Assembly: GCA_031963465.1 (NCBI GenBank)
Contig: JASSUG010000002.1
Span: 1 to 64,000, forward strand
Length of the DNA: 64,000 nucleotides
Source: Mycoavidus cysteinexigens_B
GTDB lineage: Bacteria > Pseudomonadota > Gammaproteobacteria > Burkholderiales > Burkholderiaceae
Direction of reading: 5' to 3'
How positions within the stretch are numbered: the first letter of the stretch is position 1; each line of letters opens with the position of its first letter. This document shows, piece by piece, positions 55,025-64,000 of the stretch. A program made the position numbers and the translations under genes. The notes under the pieces were generated by a model that saw only the letters and a program-made list of their open reading frames with translations, had not been told where the DNA came from and made no database searches.

Positions 55025-56233
55025 CTACTTTAAAGGTGCAACGAACTGCGCTGCCTGGCGCTGTGAAGCTTGAATCAACTCGGTAATCGCATCCGCTGCA
55101 ACTGCGGCTGAATCACACTTTAAGGTGTGGTGCATTTGCGTAAAAATTTGCTGGAGCTGATCGCGATTTGCGTGATCATTCAATTGCTCCATCATCGCGC
55201 GCGCTAGGGCAGCAGGCGTGGCAAGATGCTGCAGCAATTCGGGTACCACAAATCGGCCAGCGAGAATATTAGGCAGCCCAACATAAGGTAAATACCCTTG
55301 CCTTTTCATAATTTGGGCAGTCAGCCAAGGGACTTGATACGAAATCACCATCGGCTTTTTATATAGGGCGGCTTCTAAGGTTGCGGTGCCGCTGGCAATC
55401 AGCACAGCATCAGCAGCTTCTAGTGCGCTATGCGAGTCGCCCTCAAGCACGGTCAAAGAAAGCTGTGGATACTTGGCAATCAACGGCTGCAACTGCGCCC
55501 TAATTGCCGCCGACGCCGCTGGCAAGATAAACCGTAGGCCAGGTTCAGAGGCTTGCATCAGCGCCATCGCAGCTAAAAAAGTAGGCGCAATCAAGGCGAT
55601 TTCCGAGCGCCGGCTACCCGGCAAGACAGCGATGATCGGACCCGTTGCGGGTAAATTCAGACGACGCCGGGCAGCCACTGGATCAGGTACCAGCGGGATC
55701 ACATCCGCTAATGGGTGGCCAACATAGCGTGCGGCAACTCCGGCGCGCGCGTAAATTTCCGGCTCAAAAGGAAATAGGCACAACATGAGATCCGTGGCCC
55801 GCTGGATTTTTTTAATCCGGGCACCGCGCCACGCCCAAATCGATGGGCTAATGAAATGAACGGTAGGAATGCCAGCGCGGCGCAGTTGTGCTTCAAGGCC
55901 GAGATTAAAATCAGGCGCATCGATGCCCACAAAGACGGTTGGAGGCGCAGCTAACAGTTGGCGTTTTAAGGCGCTACGGATACGCAAGATTTCGGGAATA
56001 TTGCGCAAGGCTTCAACGTAGCCCCGCACGGATAATTTTTCACTCGGCCAGCGCGCATTAAAGCCGAGCGCAGTCATCTTTGGCCCGCCAATGCCGAAGT
56101 ACATGCTCGCCGCCGGTAAACGGCTTGTAAGCTGCTGGATCAGGGCTGCGGCGAGTAAATCCCCGGACGCCTCACCCGCCACCATGGCCAAACTGGCCGG
56201 CGCAGTATCGCCAGTTGGATGTGTACTTAGCAC
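55025..56233 (-). CDS. lpxB: Lipid-A-disaccharide synthase
   Basis: 402 residues. Condenses UDP-diacyl-GlcN and lipid X in lipid A synthesis (GT19 family). Motifs: MVAGEASGDLLAAALIQQL, MYFGIGGPKMTALGF, FVGIDAPDFNLGLE, ISPSIWAWRGARIKKIQ, PGSRRSEIALIAPTFL and LIASGTATLEAALYKKPMVISY. It begins 9 bp after lpxA. Peripheral membrane protein. Length fits the family. Confidence 0.96.
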   Translation of the reverse strand: MLSTHPTGDTAPASLAMVAGEASGDLLAAALIQQLTSRLPAASMYFGIGGPKMTALGFNARWPSEKLSVRGYVEALRNIPEILRIRSALKRQLLAAPPTVFVGIDAPDFNLGLEAQLRRAGIPTVHFISPSIWAWRGARIKKIQRATDLMLCLFPFEPEIYARAGVAARYVGHPLADVIPLVPDPVAARRRLNLPATGPIIAVLPGSRRSEIALIAPTFLAAMALMQASEPGLRFILPAASAAIRAQLQPLIAKYPQLSLTVLEGDSHSALEAADAVLIASGTATLEAALYKKPMVISYQVPWLTAQIMKRQGYLPYVGLPNILAGRFVVPELLQHLATPAALARAMMEQLNDHANRDQLQQIFTQMHHTLKCDSAAVAADAITELIQASQRQAAQFVAPLK

Positions 56234-56242
56234 CTTGGCTAC

Positions 56243-57031
56243 CTAGCGGATAATGCCGCGCTGCGTGTCGGCGATAAAGCTAAGCAGTTCCTGCACATGC
56301 GCGTTGCCATCGTCCGCTTGAGCAGCCAACTCAGCCAATTGGATTTTGGCTTGCTCAAGCGAAAGGCCTGCTTTATACAGCGTCCGATAAGCGCTGCGCA
56401 GCGTCGTAATCGCAGCCGAGGTAAAGCCTCGCCGGCGCAAGCCTTCAAGATTGATGCCATGCGGCTTAGCCTTGTCGCCCGCGGCCATGATAAATGGCGG
56501 GATATCCTGGATTAAAACGGTAGCACCGCCTAACATTGAGTGTGCGCCAATGCGCACAAATTGGTGCACCCCCGCCATACCGCCCAGAATCGCCCAATCG
56601 CCAACCTGCACATGCCCAGCGATTTGCGCATTGCTGGCGAAAATAGTATGGTTGCCGACGATACAGTCATGTGCGATATGCACATAAGCCATGATCCAGT
56701 TGTCATCACCGATGCGGGTCAGGCCAGTATCTTGTACCGTACCGGTATGAATCGTGGTGAATTCACGAATGGTATTGCGGTCACCAATCTCTAGCCGGGT
56801 TGGCTCACCTCTGTATTTCATGTCTTGGGGAGCGCCGCCCAGCGCGGCATAATGGCCAATCCGGTTATCTTTGCCCAGCGTCGTATGGCCTTCAAGCACG
56901 CTATGGGAACCAATTTTTGTGCCTGCGCCAATTTTGACGTGCGCGCCAATCACCGCATAGGGGCCAATCTCGACTGTCTCATCGAGCTCGGCGCCCGGCT
57001 CAATCACTGCACTGCTATGAATTTTTGTCAT
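56243..57031 (-). CDS. lpxA: UDP-N-acetylglucosamine acyltransferase
   Basis: The ATG at 57031 (MTKIHSSAVIEPGAEL) gives 262 residues, the family length; the longer frame to 57076 overlaps fabZ and is not needed. Left-handed beta helix of hexapeptide repeats (EIGPYAVIGAHVKIGAGTKIG). The catalytic His is in NWIMAYVHIAHDCIVGN. The C-terminal helical domain contains LRRRGFTSAAITTLRSAYRTLY. First step of lipid A synthesis. It is followed closely by lpxB. Confidence 0.96.
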   Translation of the reverse strand: MTKIHSSAVIEPGAELDETVEIGPYAVIGAHVKIGAGTKIGSHSVLEGHTTLGKDNRIGHYAALGGAPQDMKYRGEPTRLEIGDRNTIREFTTIHTGTVQDTGLTRIGDDNWIMAYVHIAHDCIVGNHTIFASNAQIAGHVQVGDWAILGGMAGVHQFVRIGAHSMLGGATVLIQDIPPFIMAAGDKAKPHGINLEGLRRRGFTSAAITTLRSAYRTLYKAGLSLEQAKIQLAELAAQADDGNAHVQELLSFIADTQRGIIR

Positions 57032-57050
57032 GCTCTGAGTTGTTGTCTGA

Positions 57051-57533
57051 TTAAACGTTTGATGTTTGCGCATCACTCTGATGCACTGGTCTAACCGTAC
57101 ACATCAAATTCGCTTCGGCCACCACAGCACCCTCTACCTCAGCAAATGCGCTAAATTTCCAAATGCCACGCAAATTGCGCTCAAAACTCACATTCAAAAT
57201 CAGCTGATCGCCCGGTTCAACCGGCCGTTTAAAGCGCGCGTTATCAATTCCGACAAAATAGTAAAGCGACTTAGCGGGGTCGTACTCTTCTTCAGCAAAG
57301 GTTAAAAGCCCTGCGGCCTGCGCTAATGCCTCAAGTATTAATACCCCAGGCATGACCGGACGAGCCGGAAAATGACCCGTGAAATAAGGTTCATTAATGG
57401 ATACATTTTTCAGCGCTTTAATCCGTTTATGCGGTTCAAGCTCCAGTACTCGATCAACCAGCAAAATCGGATAACGATGCGGCAGTAAAGTAAGGATCCG
57501 ATGGATATCGAGTTTAATGTCTTGTGTACTCAT
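57051..57533 (-). CDS. fabZ: 3-hydroxyacyl-ACP dehydratase FabZ
   Basis: 160 residues, hot-dog fold. The core LPHRYPILLVDRVLELEP and YFTGHFPARPVMPGVLILEALAQAAG carries the catalytic His and Glu. Dehydrates 3-hydroxyacyl-ACP in fatty acid elongation and competes with LpxA for the same pool, which explains the operon position between lpxD and lpxA. Its last codons run close to or just past the lpxA start region. Confidence 0.96.
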   Translation of the reverse strand: MSTQDIKLDIHRILTLLPHRYPILLVDRVLELEPHKRIKALKNVSINEPYFTGHFPARPVMPGVLILEALAQAAGLLTFAEEEYDPAKSLYYFVGIDNARFKRPVEPGDQLILNVSFERNLRGIWKFSAFAEVEGAVVAEANLMCTVRPVHQSDAQTSNV

Positions 57534-57569
57534 CGATTTTCTACGTAGAATGATTTGCTTCAGTCACAA

Positions 57570-58679
57570 TCATGACTGCTTATTTTGACTAGTTAATATA
57601 ACAGCTTCAAGCTGCTTGAGGCGTGCATTCATTTTATCGAGATTGCGCATCAAAGCAGCATTGCGGTTCCAGTGAGTATTTTCAATGGCAGGAAATGAGC
57701 TAGTATAAACGCCAGGTTTAGATAAAGATTTTGAAACCCCCGATTTAGCGGTAACGATGACTCGATCGGCTAACGTCAAATGGCCGGCGATACCCACCGC
57801 GCCACCGATCATACAATGACGGCCAATCACCGTACTGCCGGCAATGCCCGCACAAGCAGCAATCACCGTATAAGCGCCAATTCGGCAATTATGGGCAATT
57901 TGAACCAGATTATCAATTTTTACACCGTCCTCAATGAGGGTGTCAGTCATTGTGCCACGGTCAATTGTGGTATTGGCGCCAATCTCAACCTCTTCGCCAA
58001 TCATAACCGCGCCGGTTTGTGGAATTTTGACCCACTCTCCAGTATCGCCGTTAAAATCGGGAGCAAAACCAAAACCATCGGCGCCAATGACAGCGCCGGC
58101 ATGCACCAACACGCGCGCGCCTAAGGTACAGCCATGATAAACCGTAACCTGTGCACATAAATGGACATCGTCGCCAATCGTAACGCCTCGCCCAATATAC
58201 GCATGGGCATCAAGACGCGCGCGCGCGCCAATCACTGCATTGGCTTCAATCACAACCTGCGGCCCGATCGATGCGGTAGCCGCCACTCGCGCGCTAGGGT
58301 CAATCACTGCGCTGGCATGGATACCGGGCACCGCCTGCGGTATGCTCGCGGCCGCAAAGCATTGCGCAACCCGGGCAAAATAGGCATAAGGGTTCGGTGT
58401 GACCAGAAACGAGCAGGTGCTACGGTTTTTAACTTTCAATAAGTCAGCGCAGGTGATCAATACAGCTCCTGCCCGCGTCACTTCAAGCTGAGCGAGATAT
58501 TTGGGGTTAGCCAAAAAGCTCAACTGCTGCGGCTGAGCCAGATCAAGTGGCGCTAAACTGTGAATCGAGCAGGCGCCATCGCCCACCACTTCGCCACCAA
58601 ACCGTTGCGCGAGTTGCGCGAGGGTAAAGCCTTGATGCTTGTCGCCAGCCAATTGCATGTTCAACTCAGAAGCTACCAT
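57570..58679 (-). CDS. lpxD: UDP-3-O-acylglucosamine N-acyltransferase
   Basis: 369 residues. N-terminal uridine-binding domain (FTLAQLAQRFGGEVVGDG; LSFLANPKYLAQL), then hexapeptide beta helix repeats including GYTVI-type turns and IDNLVQIAHNCRIGAYTVIAACAGIAGST with the catalytic His, and a C-terminal helix. Adds the second acyl chain in lipid A synthesis. The start at 58679 overlaps skp by 14 bases; the ATG at 58658 (MQLAGDKHQ) is an alternative without overlap. Confidence 0.95.
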   Translation of the reverse strand: MVASELNMQLAGDKHQGFTLAQLAQRFGGEVVGDGACSIHSLAPLDLAQPQQLSFLANPKYLAQLEVTRAGAVLITCADLLKVKNRSTCSFLVTPNPYAYFARVAQCFAAASIPQAVPGIHASAVIDPSARVAATASIGPQVVIEANAVIGARARLDAHAYIGRGVTIGDDVHLCAQVTVYHGCTLGARVLVHAGAVIGADGFGFAPDFNGDTGEWVKIPQTGAVMIGEEVEIGANTTIDRGTMTDTLIEDGVKIDNLVQIAHNCRIGAYTVIAACAGIAGSTVIGRHCMIGGAVGIAGHLTLADRVIVTAKSGVSKSLSKPGVYTSSFPAIENTHWNRNAALMRNLDKMNARLKQLEAVILTSQNKQS

Positions 58680-59214
58680 TGGATTTAGCCAGCGCTTTTA
58701 ACACCTCATCGGTAATATCAATGCGCGGATTCACGTAGACCGCTTCTTGGACAATCAAGTCGTAATTTTTTGCCTCTGCGATCTGCTTAATCGCTTTATT
58801 TGCACGTTCGAGCACCGCCGCCAACTCTTCATTACGGCGTTGATTGAGATCTTCACTAAATTCACGCTGTTTACGCTGAAAATCGGCATCCAGTTGCGTC
58901 AGCTCCGCTTGCGCTTTCTTACGCTCAAGATCGGACATCGTGGCGGCATTCTTATCAAGCTTATGCGATTTCGTTTTTAAATCCTTGGCGATGGCCTGTA
59001 GTTCCTGATCGCGCTTTAAAAATTCTTGCTTGAGCTTGTCTTGTGCCGCCTTAGCCAGTGTCGATTCACGCAAAATGCGATCTGAATTGACAGCTGCAAT
59101 ATGCACTTCATGGGTAGACCCATGCGCTGGGCTAGCGCATACATTCGCCGAACTCGCGAACAAGGCGCATGCAAACCAGCACAGATAACGCTGTTTGGAT
59201 AGATTATTTAACAC
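58666..59214 (-). CDS. skp: Periplasmic chaperone Skp/OmpH
   Basis: 182 residues. Sec signal about 1-28 (YLCWFACALFASSANVCASP), then the OmpH domain: IAAVNSDRILRESTLAKAAQDKL, long charged coiled-coil arms (ELQAIAKDLKTKSHKLDKNA, QRKQREFSEDLNQRRNEEL), and a return strand YDLIVQEAVYVNPRIDITDEVL. Holds unfolded outer-membrane proteins on the way to BamA, whose gene precedes it by 46 bp in the same direction. Confidence 0.94.
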   Translation of the reverse strand: MLNNLSKQRYLCWFACALFASSANVCASPAHGSTHEVHIAAVNSDRILRESTLAKAAQDKLKQEFLKRDQELQAIAKDLKTKSHKLDKNAATMSDLERKKAQAELTQLDADFQRKQREFSEDLNQRRNEELAAVLERANKAIKQIAEAKNYDLIVQEAVYVNPRIDITDEVLKALAKSNGSF

Positions 59215-59260
59215 GATACGCCTCTATATTGGGTGTCTGTATAGTTTGATAGATGAATCT

Positions 59261-61585
59261 TCAGAAGGCTGTGCCAAGCTGAAATTGAAATTTTTGGTAA
59301 GTATCGCCTTGCTTTTTGGCCAGCGGGAAACCTAAACTAAATTTTAACGGACCGACCGGCGAAATCCATGCGATCCCCAGCCCATAGCCATAACGCAAGC
59401 TGCCCAGAGCGATGTTCTGATCCGGACCCCACACATTACCTGCGTCAATGAACGTAAATAAACGTAGCGTACGATCGTAACCCGTTTTGGGCAACGGAAA
59501 AGTCAGTTCAATATTGCCAATCAACAGCTTAGAGCCCCCGATTGCATCATCGCTCTCGGCATCTTTAGGGCCCAATGAACTAGGTTCATAGCCACGCACT
59601 GAGCCAATTCCGCCTGCATAGTAGTTTTTAAAAATCGGATACGGTTTGCCGGCAAGTCCCCGTCCATAACCGAACTGCCCATTCAAACCAAGCACAAAGC
59701 CACGCGCAAACGAATAATAATATTGTTGCTGTAAATCGATTTTGTGATATTGGGTGTCGCCGGCAGGCGTACCTAGTTCGCCATTTGCCTGCGTGTAATA
59801 ACCACGACTTGGCACCAAAGCGCTATCACGACTATCACGGGACCAGCCAATCGTCAGTGGGACATTATTCACCACCCGGCCAAATTGATCAATGTAGTTC
59901 CGGTAAGCTTTCGGCGCTGTTTCATCCGCTTTCATCCGGTCCTGCTCAAAACCGGCACCTAGATAAACTGTATCAAACTCAGAAAACGGGATGCCAAATT
60001 TCAAATTGCCGCCCATACTGACGATGGTGAAATTACTTGAATTTGAGCCCGGCATAAAGCTTGAGCCACCATATAAGAGCGGCTGATAGGTCCGATAATA
60101 AGCCTCGGTAATCCGTTTGATACCGTCGATCGTAAAGTAAGGATCGACCTGCGTGACCGACAGCGTACGATACGTTTTGGCCGTATTTATATTCACCGCA
60201 AGGCTAGTGCCAGAACCAAATACATTGTCTTGCGATACTGCTGCTGACAGCACCACCTTATCTGTCGATGAAAATCCTGCACCCACGGTCACGGCACCCG
60301 TCGGCTTTTCCGCTACTTTCACGTCAACGTCAATTTGGTCGTTGGTGCCTTCGACCGGCGCCATGACGACGTTAACGTCCGTAAAATAGCCCAGGCGGTT
60401 AATCCGGTCTTGCGACAGCTTGAGCCGTTGTCCGTCGAACCAAGCACTCTCAAATTGGCGCATTTCACGGCGAATCACTTCATCGCGCGTACGATTATTA
60501 CCGATCACATTCACTCGCCGCACATAGACACGCCGGCCCAGCGTGACTTGCAAGCTGATCGCTGCCGTATGCCGCTGCTGGTCCACCGCCTGCTGCGGGA
60601 CAACCGTCGCGAAAGCATAGCCGTACTCACCCAGTTTGTCAGTGATCGCTTTGCTCGCAGCTTGCAGCTTAGCTGCTGAAAAAAGCTCGCCGGAGCGGAT
60701 TTTAGCTAACTTAAGTAACTCTTCTTTTTTATCGAGCAACTCCCCGCTCAGTTCAAAATTAGCGATGGTGTACGGCTTACCTTCATGCAAGCTAAAGGTC
60801 AGATAGATGTCTTTTTTGTCAGGTGAAATTGAGACTTGCGTCGATTCAAAATTAAATTCCAGATAACCCCGATCCAGATAGTAGGATCGGATATTATCAA
60901 GATCATTGGCCAGTTTTTCACGCGTATACAAATCATTCTTGCTGTACCAGGAGAACCAGTTAGGCGTCGAGAGTTGCATTTCATCGTGCAAGGTGCTGGT
61001 CTTAAACGCCTTATTGCCAATAAAATTGACTTGCCGGATACGCGCCACCGGACCCTCAGTGACGGAGAATAAAATATTCACTCGGTTGCGCTCAAACGGC
61101 GTAACTGTAGTCGTGACTTCAGCCGCGTAGTAGCCACGCGTTAGATAACGGCGCTTGAGTTCTTGCTCCGCTTTGTCAATCAAATTTTTATCGTAATAGC
61201 GACCCGGCGACAAAGCAATTGCGCCACGCAGCAATTTGTAGAGATTTTCTTTATCAAACTCACGCAGGCCGGCAAAATCAATCGACGAGACAAGCGGCCG
61301 TTCTTGCACCTGAACCACCACCACGTTACCTTGTGATAACACGCGCACATCACTAAAAAACCCAGTTGCGTAAAGCGCGCGAATCGCCTGCGAACCTTTA
61401 TCATCGGTAAATGATTGGCCTGGCTTAAGAGGCAAATACGCAAACACCGTACCCGCGTCAAGCTGGCGCAGGCCTTCAATGCGAATGTCTTTTACCGCGA
61501 AGGGGACGACCGCGTGCGTCAGCGTAGCATACGCTGAAAAAAGAGCGGCAAGACCCATCCTAAATGCAAAACGAAATGGCAACAA
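59261..61585 (-). CDS. bamA: Outer-membrane assembly factor BamA
   Basis: 774 residues. Sec signal at the N-terminus (ending near THAVVPF), five POTRA domains (first: VKDIRIEGLRQLDAGTVFAYLPLKPGQ), then a 16-strand Omp85 barrel with the GGIGSVRGYEPSSLGP motif (VRGY/F, loop 6) and a C-terminal FQFQLGTAF ending in Phe, the usual beta-signal. Inserts beta-barrel proteins into the outer membrane and would also be needed for any CdiB partner. Upstream, where rseP is expected, there is only a 167-bp gap. Confidence 0.97.
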   Translation of the reverse strand: MLPFRFAFRMGLAALFSAYATLTHAVVPFAVKDIRIEGLRQLDAGTVFAYLPLKPGQSFTDDKGSQAIRALYATGFFSDVRVLSQGNVVVVQVQERPLVSSIDFAGLREFDKENLYKLLRGAIALSPGRYYDKNLIDKAEQELKRRYLTRGYYAAEVTTTVTPFERNRVNILFSVTEGPVARIRQVNFIGNKAFKTSTLHDEMQLSTPNWFSWYSKNDLYTREKLANDLDNIRSYYLDRGYLEFNFESTQVSISPDKKDIYLTFSLHEGKPYTIANFELSGELLDKKEELLKLAKIRSGELFSAAKLQAASKAITDKLGEYGYAFATVVPQQAVDQQRHTAAISLQVTLGRRVYVRRVNVIGNNRTRDEVIRREMRQFESAWFDGQRLKLSQDRINRLGYFTDVNVVMAPVEGTNDQIDVDVKVAEKPTGAVTVGAGFSSTDKVVLSAAVSQDNVFGSGTSLAVNINTAKTYRTLSVTQVDPYFTIDGIKRITEAYYRTYQPLLYGGSSFMPGSNSSNFTIVSMGGNLKFGIPFSEFDTVYLGAGFEQDRMKADETAPKAYRNYIDQFGRVVNNVPLTIGWSRDSRDSALVPSRGYYTQANGELGTPAGDTQYHKIDLQQQYYYSFARGFVLGLNGQFGYGRGLAGKPYPIFKNYYAGGIGSVRGYEPSSLGPKDAESDDAIGGSKLLIGNIELTFPLPKTGYDRTLRLFTFIDAGNVWGPDQNIALGSLRYGYGLGIAWISPVGPLKFSLGFPLAKKQGDTYQKFQFQLGTAF

Positions 61586-61752
61586 CTTCTATCCTTAATC
61601 AAGAATTTAGCTAATAATCATAACAGAGACATGCTGCTTCTTCTTTACAGCAATGGTCTCTAAGCATCTCTGTCCATTCACACAACCTCGCCCAGCATCA
61701 CTCTGCTCATGGCTCACATGGTTTATAACGGAGCACTTAGGCGTCAGCCAAT
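61586..61752. other. Gap between dxr and bamA where rseP is usually found
   Basis: In many beta- and gammaproteobacteria rseP (site-2 protease, about 1.3 kb) lies between dxr and bamA. Here only 167 bp remain, with no open frame and no HExxH motif. The gene has been lost from this site. Confidence 0.7.
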
Positions 61753-62916
61753 TTATACCGTGAGCGCCGAAATTTCTTCAAAGGCCAGCCGGCGCGCCTG
61801 TGCATCTGCTACGAACACGTCATCTAGCGTATGGACTGCGCTCGGCTGAATACGTTCAAGCACATTCGCGACAATGGCGGCAATCGAGGTAAAACCTGTA
61901 GCCCCCTGCAAAAAGGCCGCAACCGCCACTTCATTGGCGGCGTTCAGGACAGCGCTGGCTACGCCGCCCTGCCGTAAAGCTTCGATGGCAAGCGTTAAAC
62001 AGGGGAAACGCTCAAGCTCAGGCCGCTCGAAACTCAAGCTGGCAATTAACGCTAAATCTAACGGTGCGACCCCTGCTGCAATACGATCTGGAAAGGCCAG
62101 GGCATGGGCAATTGGGGTCCGCATATCTGGATTGCCAAGTTGCGCCAGCACAGAGCCATCAACATAACTCACCATCGAGTGAATCACGCTTTGCGGATGA
62201 ATCAGCACTTCAATTTGGCTAATCGGCAAATTGAATAACCAGTGCGCCTCAATCACTTCAAGCCCCTTATTCATCATCGTGGCTGAATCGACCGAGATTT
62301 TTCGGCCCATCCGCCAGTTTGGATGAGCACACGCTTCATCAGGCGTAACCTGCGCCAGTGAAGCAAGCTCGCGCGTACGAAATGGACCGCCCGACGCCGT
62401 CAGAATAATTTTCTCGACGCCAGCACCGGCAGATAAGCATTGATAGATCGCATTGTGCTCACTGTCCACCGGAAAGAGCAGTGCATTATGCTGGCGCACC
62501 GCCTCCATAAACAATCGGCCCGACATCACCAACGCTTCTTTATTGGCTAATAAGATACGCTTGCTCGCGCGGGCCGCAGCGAGCGTCGGCGCAAGCCCCG
62601 CCGCGCCTACAATCGCCGCCACCACGGTGTCGCACTCGGCGGCATTCGCCAAGGCAATCAGCGCCGCCTCGCCATACGCCACTTCGGTACGGCTGCCAGC
62701 AGCCTGTAACCGAGTTTGCAACTGAGCGGCTAAATCGGCATCTCTTACAACCGCACACCTAGGCGTAAAGCGTAAACACTGCTTAAGCAATTTATCGATA
62801 TTGCGGTGTGCGCTCAGCCCAAACACAGAAAAACGCTCTGGGTGGCGCGCAACGATATCAAGTGTGCTATTGCCGATTGAGCCGGTTGAACCAAGTATAG
62901 TTAGACGTTGTTGCAT
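61753..62916 (-). CDS. dxr: 1-deoxy-D-xylulose 5-phosphate reductoisomerase
   Basis: 387 residues. Second step of the MEP isoprenoid pathway. NADPH site LTILGSTGSIGNSTLDIVARHPE at the start. Metal and substrate site FPVDSEHNAIYQCL and NWRMGRKISVDSATMMNKGLEVIEAHWLF. C-terminal helical domain ALRQGGVASAVLNAANEVAVAAF. Full length. Same strand as cdsA and 21 bp after it. Confidence 0.96.
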   Translation of the reverse strand: MQQRLTILGSTGSIGNSTLDIVARHPERFSVFGLSAHRNIDKLLKQCLRFTPRCAVVRDADLAAQLQTRLQAAGSRTEVAYGEAALIALANAAECDTVVAAIVGAAGLAPTLAAARASKRILLANKEALVMSGRLFMEAVRQHNALLFPVDSEHNAIYQCLSAGAGVEKIILTASGGPFRTRELASLAQVTPDEACAHPNWRMGRKISVDSATMMNKGLEVIEAHWLFNLPISQIEVLIHPQSVIHSMVSYVDGSVLAQLGNPDMRTPIAHALAFPDRIAAGVAPLDLALIASLSFERPELERFPCLTLAIEALRQGGVASAVLNAANEVAVAAFLQGATGFTSIAAIVANVLERIQPSAVHTLDDVFVADAQARRLAFEEISALTV

Positions 62917-62937
62917 ATCGTTGCGGCTTTCACGCTC

Positions 62938-63840
62938 TTAGGTAGGAATAAAACGCAAAAAGCTCCCATACAGGCCAACCGCCAGCGTAAGCATGGGTAA
63001 CAACGCATCTAAACGATCTAATACGCCACCATGGCCGGGCAAGAGCATACTCGAATCTTTAAATCCTGCCTGCCGCTTCATCAATGATTCGAACAAATCA
63101 CCCACAACGCCAACCCCAACCAGTAAGGTCAGGACCGCTAACATGCCCAACCCGCCAGTGACTGAGTCAACTTCAAGCGCCCAGGGCAAGACGCCGAAAA
63201 GCCCGATTGTACTTGCTACGACAGCGGTTATTGCAAGCACTAGCAACCAGCCACCCAAGACACCTTCCCAGGTCTTGCCGGGACTAATTAAGGGCGCCAA
63301 TTTATGCCGACCAAATCGTTTTCCGGCAAAATAAGCGCCACTATCGGCGAGCCATACAATAAGCAAAACAGATAAAAGAAAAGTCGGCCCTACTCTATGC
63401 GCTGCAATCAACGCATCCCAACATACGGCAAAAATAACCAAACCCGCAGCCAGCAAAAGCACACGCCATAGGCCACCCGCTAAAATAGGTTGCCGCAGTA
63501 AGATAAATGGCACCACCGCGACCCAGAAAAAAGCCGCAATCGAATATAGAATCGGCCAAAATAAGCCATCCCCGAAAAACACCTGCGACGCGTTCCGCAA
63601 CGTACCGTTAAGCTGCCATTGCCAGAACGCCAGCAGACACAACATCAAACCCACTAGCACGGCATAGCTGATACACCTCTTCGGTGTGAGTTTCAATAAA
63701 CGCGCCCACTCCCAGGCCGCGAGCGTCAGTGTGCCAATCACCAGCGCATTGAATAGATTGAATGTGCAGGCGCTACAAAAAATCACTGGCAGTAACACTG
63801 CCAACAATATTACAGCCGTCAGAATGCGGGTTTTTAACAT
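62938..63840 (-). CDS. cdsA: Phosphatidate cytidylyltransferase
   Basis: 300 residues, about eight membrane segments. Makes CDP-diacylglycerol. The signature near the end is GDLFESLMKRQAGFKDSSML followed by LPGHGGVLDRLDALLPM. The upstream conserved WLADSGAYFAGKRFGRHKL and SPGKTWEGVLGG are also present. The ATG overlaps the uppS stop (ATGTTAA arrangement, the stop being inside the first codons). Inner-membrane protein. Confidence 0.96.
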   Translation of the reverse strand: MLKTRILTAVILLAVLLPVIFCSACTFNLFNALVIGTLTLAAWEWARLLKLTPKRCISYAVLVGLMLCLLAFWQWQLNGTLRNASQVFFGDGLFWPILYSIAAFFWVAVVPFILLRQPILAGGLWRVLLLAAGLVIFAVCWDALIAAHRVGPTFLLSVLLIVWLADSGAYFAGKRFGRHKLAPLISPGKTWEGVLGGWLLVLAITAVVASTIGLFGVLPWALEVDSVTGGLGMLAVLTLLVGVGVVGDLFESLMKRQAGFKDSSMLLPGHGGVLDRLDALLPMLTLAVGLYGSFLRFIPT

Positions 63841-64000
63841 GAGGTCTGCTTTTCTTCGGATTCAAGTTGCGCGCTAATTCGACCAAACCGGCGTTCGCGC
63901 TGACGATACCAAGCAAGCGCAAGATCAAGTGCCGGCGCATCAAAATCAGGCCAAAAAATATCAGTGAAATAGAGTTCAGTATAGGCACATTGCCATAACA
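63834..64000 (-). CDS. uppS: Undecaprenyl diphosphate synthase, C-terminal part
   Basis: Only the last 55 codons are in the window; the 5' end lies beyond base 64000. The frame reads AYTELYFTDIFWPDFDAPAL then RQRERRFGRISAQ, the conserved C-terminus of cis-prenyl transferases (TE-YF---LWPDF, RRFG). It makes the C55 lipid carrier. It overlaps cdsA by 7 bases. Confidence 0.9.
   Translation of the reverse strand, partial: LWQCAYTELYFTDIFWPDFDAPALDLALAWYRQRERRFGRISAQLESEEKQTSC

Noticed and set aside
63773..63988. Minus-strand 71-residue frame at the window end
   Set aside because: It is out of frame with the uppS C-terminus, which has clear family residues.

Overview
ORGANISM. The right half (about 40.3-64 kb) carries single-copy betaproteobacterial housekeeping genes in a Burkholderiaceae-like order: guaA-guaB-rnfH-ratA/smpB, an SPFH-NfeD pair, ppsA/ppsR, and the envelope cluster uppS-cdsA-dxr-bamA-skp-lpxD-fabZ-lpxA-lpxB-rnhB-trmH. 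The left half is an accessory region of duplicated, partly decayed modules, very large CdiA-like proteins, a TIR/TPR-type fragment and IS scars. This mixture, with moderate GC and a missing rseP, fits a host-associated Burkholderia relative such as the fungal endosymbionts Mycoavidus or Glomeribacter. That placement is inference; no search was run.

LAYOUT. 0-5 kb: a decayed solute-binding protein (SBP) tail, a SAM methyltransferase, a TPR/TIR-like fragment on the minus strand, a Tat-type SBP gene, a 107-bp deletion derivative of an IS21-family element, and an orphan immunity-like gene. 5-40 kb: three related units. Each begins with a 2-hydroxycarboxylate transporter (CitS type, minus strand) and a divergent LysR regulator, followed by one or two putrescine-type SBP genes. 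Units 2 and 3 continue into a 7.5-7.7 kb cdiA-like gene with its own immunity gene, then a toxin-tail remnant and a small DUF6966-like immunity gene. Unit 1 (5.1-10.1 kb) stops after two SBPs. Units 2 (10.9-24.3 kb) and 3 (25.2-40.35 kb) both end in the same roughly 600-bp block, which includes the guaA terminator and the last bases of guaA. Unit 2 therefore looks like a copy of a guaA-linked unit. An IS4-family element at 38.3-39.8 kb marks a rearrangement.

HOW THE GENES MAY WORK TOGETHER. The conserved order transporter / LysR / SBP / CdiA / immunity links carboxylate uptake, a LysR regulator and a contact-dependent toxin. No CdiB outer-membrane transporter and no ABC permease or ATPase is present. 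Both CdiA proteins have a recognisable but degenerate TPS domain and no obvious Sec signal. The stalk and pretoxin regions are nearly identical between the two copies, whereas the C-terminal toxins and immunity proteins are unrelated. CdiA-1 carries a PD-(D/E)XK nuclease domain paired with a DUF1910/1911 (PoNi-like) immunity protein. The toxin and immunity of CdiA-2 were not recognised. A palindrome and leader sequences recur at equivalent positions in the units.

CORE REGION. 40.3-64 kb is compact and mostly minus strand. It contains purine synthesis (guaBA), trans-translation (smpB), gluconeogenesis (ppsA/ppsR), lipid A synthesis (lpxD-fabZ-lpxA-lpxB), outer-membrane assembly (bamA, skp), the isoprenoid and phospholipid genes dxr, cdsA and uppS, and rnhB. 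Exceptions are two tandem His-rich lipoprotein paralogues (44.9-47.3 kb), an Rpn-family nuclease (52.2 kb), and the absence of rseP between dxr and bamA.
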